From contig CAJZJI010000025.1 in NCBI GenBank assembly GCA_916049935.1, positions 1 through 7,979 of the forward strand: DNA of 7,979 nt, written 5' to 3'. The stretch's first letter is position 1. Every line of letters begins with the position of its first letter. This stretch comes from an uncultured Streptococcus sp. (GTDB taxonomy: Bacteria; Bacillota; Bacilli; Lactobacillales; Aerococcaceae). The notes below the pieces were generated by a model. It saw only the letters and a program-made list of their open reading frames with translations. It was not told the DNA's origin and ran no database searches. The position numbers were made by a program, and so were the translations under genes. This document shows positions 6,385 through 7,979 of the stretch, in pieces.

Positions 6385-6413
6385 TTCAAATCTGTCATAA
6401 AATGAGCTACAAT
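6385..6413 (+). promoter_or_regulatory. Promoter of the CYTH gene
   Basis: A -10 TACAAT at 6408-6413 lies 17 bases after a moderate -35 TTCAAA at 6385-6390. The predicted start is near 6420, directly before the strong ribosome site AAAGGAGG at 6422-6429. It faces away from the relQ promoter, about 40 bases apart. Confidence 0.5.
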
Positions 6414-6436
6414 AGAACACTAAAGGAGGAACGGTT

Positions 6437-7015
6437 ATGCCAGAAATCGAAAAAGAGTTTAAAAACTTACTGACAAAAGAGCAATACGAGGCTATTGCGG
6501 GCGACTATCAATCAGTCTTTACAAAGGACGTCACGCAGACAAATAGTTACTACGACTACGAAGGTCTCCTCCAACAAAATAAAATGGCCCTTCGCATTCG
6601 CATTGTCGAAGGAAAAGAAACCGGCGAAATTACGTTAAAGATTCCTCAAAGTAGCTTAGAGGTTCTTGAGTATACCGAAGTCCTTCCGGTAGACATTCTA
6701 AATGCGTATAACCACGACAAACAATTCGCGCTTCCAACGTCCCTTCAAGAAACATTGGAAAATAAAGGCATTACACTTCAAACTGTGAATCAAACGGCGC
6801 TTCTTACAACGCATCGATTGGAAGGTGCCCTTTCCGAAAATGAATGGCTTATTCTCGATGAGAGTCATTATAACGGGAAGGTTGACTATGAGACGGAAAT
6901 GGAAGTTCGTAGTCTCGAACTTGGCGAACCGGTATTTTTAGGCATTTTGGAGAAATACAAAATTGAACGACGCCAAGCAGAAAGTAAAATTAAACGAGCA
7001 TTGTCCACGAGATGA
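6437..7015 (+). CDS. yjbK: CYTH-domain protein, YjbK-like
   Basis: A 192-residue protein of the CYTH (triphosphate tunnel metalloenzyme) superfamily, which bind triphosphate groups with divalent metal inside a beta-tunnel. The N-terminal ExExK signature is Glu5-Glu7-Lys9 in EKEFK. Tunnel residues include Arg53 and Arg55 (ALRIRI), Lys68 (ITLKIP), Arg127, Asp141 (LILDES), the acidic run DYETEMEV (150-157), and Lys184 near the end. Length fits B. subtilis YjbK, which sits in the same cluster with yjbH, relQ and nadK. Related enzymes hydrolyse tripolyphosphate or thiamine triphosphate; the substrate here is not shown by sequence. The ATG follows AAAGGAGG by seven bases. No terminator follows it, so some read-through into spxH is possible. 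Confidence 0.9.
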   Translation: MPEIEKEFKNLLTKEQYEAIAGDYQSVFTKDVTQTNSYYDYEGLLQQNKMALRIRIVEGKETGEITLKIPQSSLEVLEYTEVLPVDILNAYNHDKQFALPTSLQETLENKGITLQTVNQTALLTTHRLEGALSENEWLILDESHYNGKVDYETEMEVRSLELGEPVFLGILEKYKIERRQAESKIKRALSTR

Positions 7016-7045
7016 GTACAAACGTCACTCGTTGTGCAAATTATT

Positions 7046-7073
7046 CTGACATTTCAACAAAATATGTTACAAT
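7046..7073 (+). promoter_or_regulatory. Promoter of spxH/yjbH
   Basis: An extended -10 TGTTACAAT (7066-7073 with the hexamer TACAAT at 7068-7073) lies 16 bases after CTGACA (7046-7051), a near-consensus -35. The -10 is part of an 11-base tandem repeat, ATGTTACAATG (7064-7074) followed by ATGTTACAAAG (7075-7085). The predicted start is near 7080, inside the second copy. Confidence 0.6.
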
Positions 7074-7112
7074 GATGTTACAAAGTTAGTTAGGGAACAG
7101 GGGTGTAGGATT

Positions 7113-7808
7113 TTGAGTACTTCAAAAACAAAAAATCTATCAGAACACACTTCACACGAAAAGATTTTCGAATTATATTTATTCGTGAATCCATTGGGAT
7201 CATATTGTTATCGCTGTGAAAATGAACTATTAAAATTTGTTCGTAATTCTGAGTTTAAGGTACATTACCAATTCGTAACGTTTCATAATTTACAAACGGT
7301 TAATCAATATATGAAAAACCAAAAGCTCGATGAAACGGACTTAGATTTAAGAAACGAAATCTATACGAAGATATATGATGCAGCTCTTTCGTATAAAGCT
7401 GCCCTCTTACAAGGAAAACGTCCTGGTCGTCAATTCTTATTTGAGTTGCAACACCAAATTCAACATCATAATCGTGACTACAGCAAAGAGTTACTCGATG
7501 AAATTTTAGACAATATTGAAATTGATAAGAAAATGTTTTACGAAGATAAAGCCAGTCCTGCTGTGAAAACAGCGTATGACCGTGACTTACAAATCGCACA
7601 AGAGATGAATGTAACGCACACTCCTTCACTTGTCATCTTCGATAATTCAAATCATTCATACGGAATCTTACTGGCCAACAGTATTACGGCTGACACCATT
7701 AGTGAAATTTGTAATGGCGAGCCTCTTCCTGAATGTCCAGAAGTCAAACGACTTGTAGAAGTTCGTTCACGCCACAACTTAGCAAAAGTCGTGAATATGA
7801 ATCGTTAA
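7113..7808 (+). CDS. spxH: DsbA-like ClpXP adaptor SpxH (YjbH)
   Basis: A 231-residue cytoplasmic protein of the DsbA/FrnE-like thioredoxin fold. It matches SpxH/YjbH, which presents the thiol-stress regulator Spx to ClpXP for degradation. The N-terminal strand ELYLFVNPLGSYCYRCENEL (20-39) carries Cys32-x-x-Cys35. An all-helical insertion follows (about 60-150), and the cis-proline loop is THTPSLVIF with Pro171. Two more cysteines (200, 208) lie near the C-terminus. In Bacillus the motif is PLCPEC; here the first of those cysteines is Gly29 and the pair is shifted. The start is a TTG with AGGGGTG (7099-7105) seven bases upstream; no in-frame ATG occurs before residue 67. The neighbours yjbK and relQ on the left and a probable pepF on the right repeat the Bacillus/Listeria order and support the assignment. 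Confidence 0.85.
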   Translation: MSTSKTKNLSEHTSHEKIFELYLFVNPLGSYCYRCENELLKFVRNSEFKVHYQFVTFHNLQTVNQYMKNQKLDETDLDLRNEIYTKIYDAALSYKAALLQGKRPGRQFLFELQHQIQHHNRDYSKELLDEILDNIEIDKKMFYEDKASPAVKTAYDRDLQIAQEMNVTHTPSLVIFDNSNHSYGILLANSITADTISEICNGEPLPECPEVKRLVEVRSRHNLAKVVNMNR

Positions 7809-7815
7809 ACGAAAT

Positions 7816-7840
7816 AAACTCCTCCATTTGGAGGAGTTTT
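7816..7840 (+). terminator. Terminator of spxH
   Basis: A perfect 10-bp inverted repeat AAACTCCTCC (7816-7825) / GGAGGAGTTT (7830-7839) with the loop ATTT, ending in TTTTCTTT. It begins seven bases after the spxH stop codon. Confidence 0.9.
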
Positions 7841-7857
7841 CTTTATATACTCTATAT

Positions 7858-7902
7858 AACAAAACAACTCCGAGAGTAGGAACTCTCGGAGTTTGTTTTG
7901 TT
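7858..7902 (-). terminator. Terminator of the right-edge minus-strand gene
   Basis: A 20-bp inverted repeat with a single bulged T. The arms are at 7858-7877 and 7882-7902, the GC core is CTCCGAGAGT / ACTCTCGGAG, and the loop is AGGA. Read on the minus strand it ends in TTGTTTTGTT. The stop codon of the gene at 7901-7979 lies at the base of the stem. The A- and T-rich flanks could let it work in both directions. Confidence 0.85.
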
Positions 7903-7979
7903 ATTCGCTCATAAGAGCCTCAAGTTGTGCTAAGCGTTGTTCGAATACGTCGAATGCGTCGTATAAGTAGTCTTTCTTC
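7901..7979 (-). CDS. pepF: C-terminal end of a probable oligoendopeptidase F
   Basis: The minus strand is open from the right edge to a TAA at 7903-7901, giving 25 residues that end KDYLYDAFDVFEQRLAQLEALMSE. An aromatic-rich helix of the form DAFxVFExRLxxLExL is what I expect at the end of M3-family oligoendopeptidase F. In Bacillus and Listeria pepF (yjbG) lies next to yjbH, as here. The zinc site HEXXH would lie outside the window, so the call rests on a short tail plus gene order. Any gene ending in an amphipathic helix is an alternative. Confidence 0.5.
   Translation of the reverse strand, partial: KKDYLYDAFDVFEQRLAQLEALMSE

Noticed and set aside
7012..7089. 25-codon frame starting at an ATG that overlaps the yjbK stop (ATGA)
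   Set aside because: There is no Shine-Dalgarno before it, and it runs through the spxH promoter. The overlap with the stop is likely chance.
7300..7629. Minus-strand 109-codon frame opposite spxH
   Set aside because: It is antisense to a recognised gene, with no ribosome site or domain.

Overview
The window (about 8 kb, roughly 40% G+C by eye) reads as chromosomal core DNA of a low-GC Gram-positive bacterium of the Lactobacillales. A Carnobacteriaceae/Granulicatella-like host is my best guess, but it is not proven. The reasons are strong AGGAGG-type ribosome binding sites, sigma-A-type promoters, compact hairpin terminators, and gene sets and orders known from Bacillus, Listeria and Enterococcus (yitU/yitV/yitW and pepF-yjbH-yjbK-relQ-nadK-rluD). 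I see no insertion sequence, phage gene, CRISPR array, tRNA or rRNA.

Layout. (1) 1-152: the 3' end of an unidentified plus-strand gene with a basic tail, then a terminator. (2) 153-439: a gene-free convergent gap packed with inverted repeats: two terminators, two imperfect hairpins and a perfect AT-rich palindrome. (3) 440-1542, minus strand: a two-gene operon of a YitV-like alpha/beta hydrolase and a YitW/SufT-like MIP18-family Fe-S assembly protein, behind a good sigma-A promoter. (4) 1658-2476, plus strand: a YitU-like Cof-type HAD phosphatase, divergent from that operon and closed by a bidirectional terminator shared with mgtE. (5) 6304 down to 2528, minus strand: a tight four-gene operon relQ - nadK - rluD-family pseudouridine synthase - mgtE, with overlapping or nearly abutting genes. 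(6) 6437-7015, plus strand: a CYTH-domain protein (YjbK), divergent from relQ. (7) 7113-7808, plus strand: a DsbA-like SpxH/YjbH protein, the ClpXP adaptor for Spx, with its own promoter and terminator. (8) 7901-7979, minus strand: the C-terminal end of what is probably oligoendopeptidase F.

How the genes fit together. The centre is a stress and nucleotide block: RelQ makes (p)ppGpp, NAD kinase sets the NADP pool, the pseudouridine synthase modifies structured RNA, MgtE brings in Mg2+, and SpxH controls the level of the thiol-stress regulator Spx. The yit genes concern Fe-S cluster assembly and, probably, flavin-pathway dephosphorylation.

Nothing here looks like a wholly new system. The points most worth a second look are the structured convergent gap at about 200-400, the placement of mgtE in the alarmone operon, the shifted CxxC of SpxH together with its promoter elements, and the use of TTG starts.
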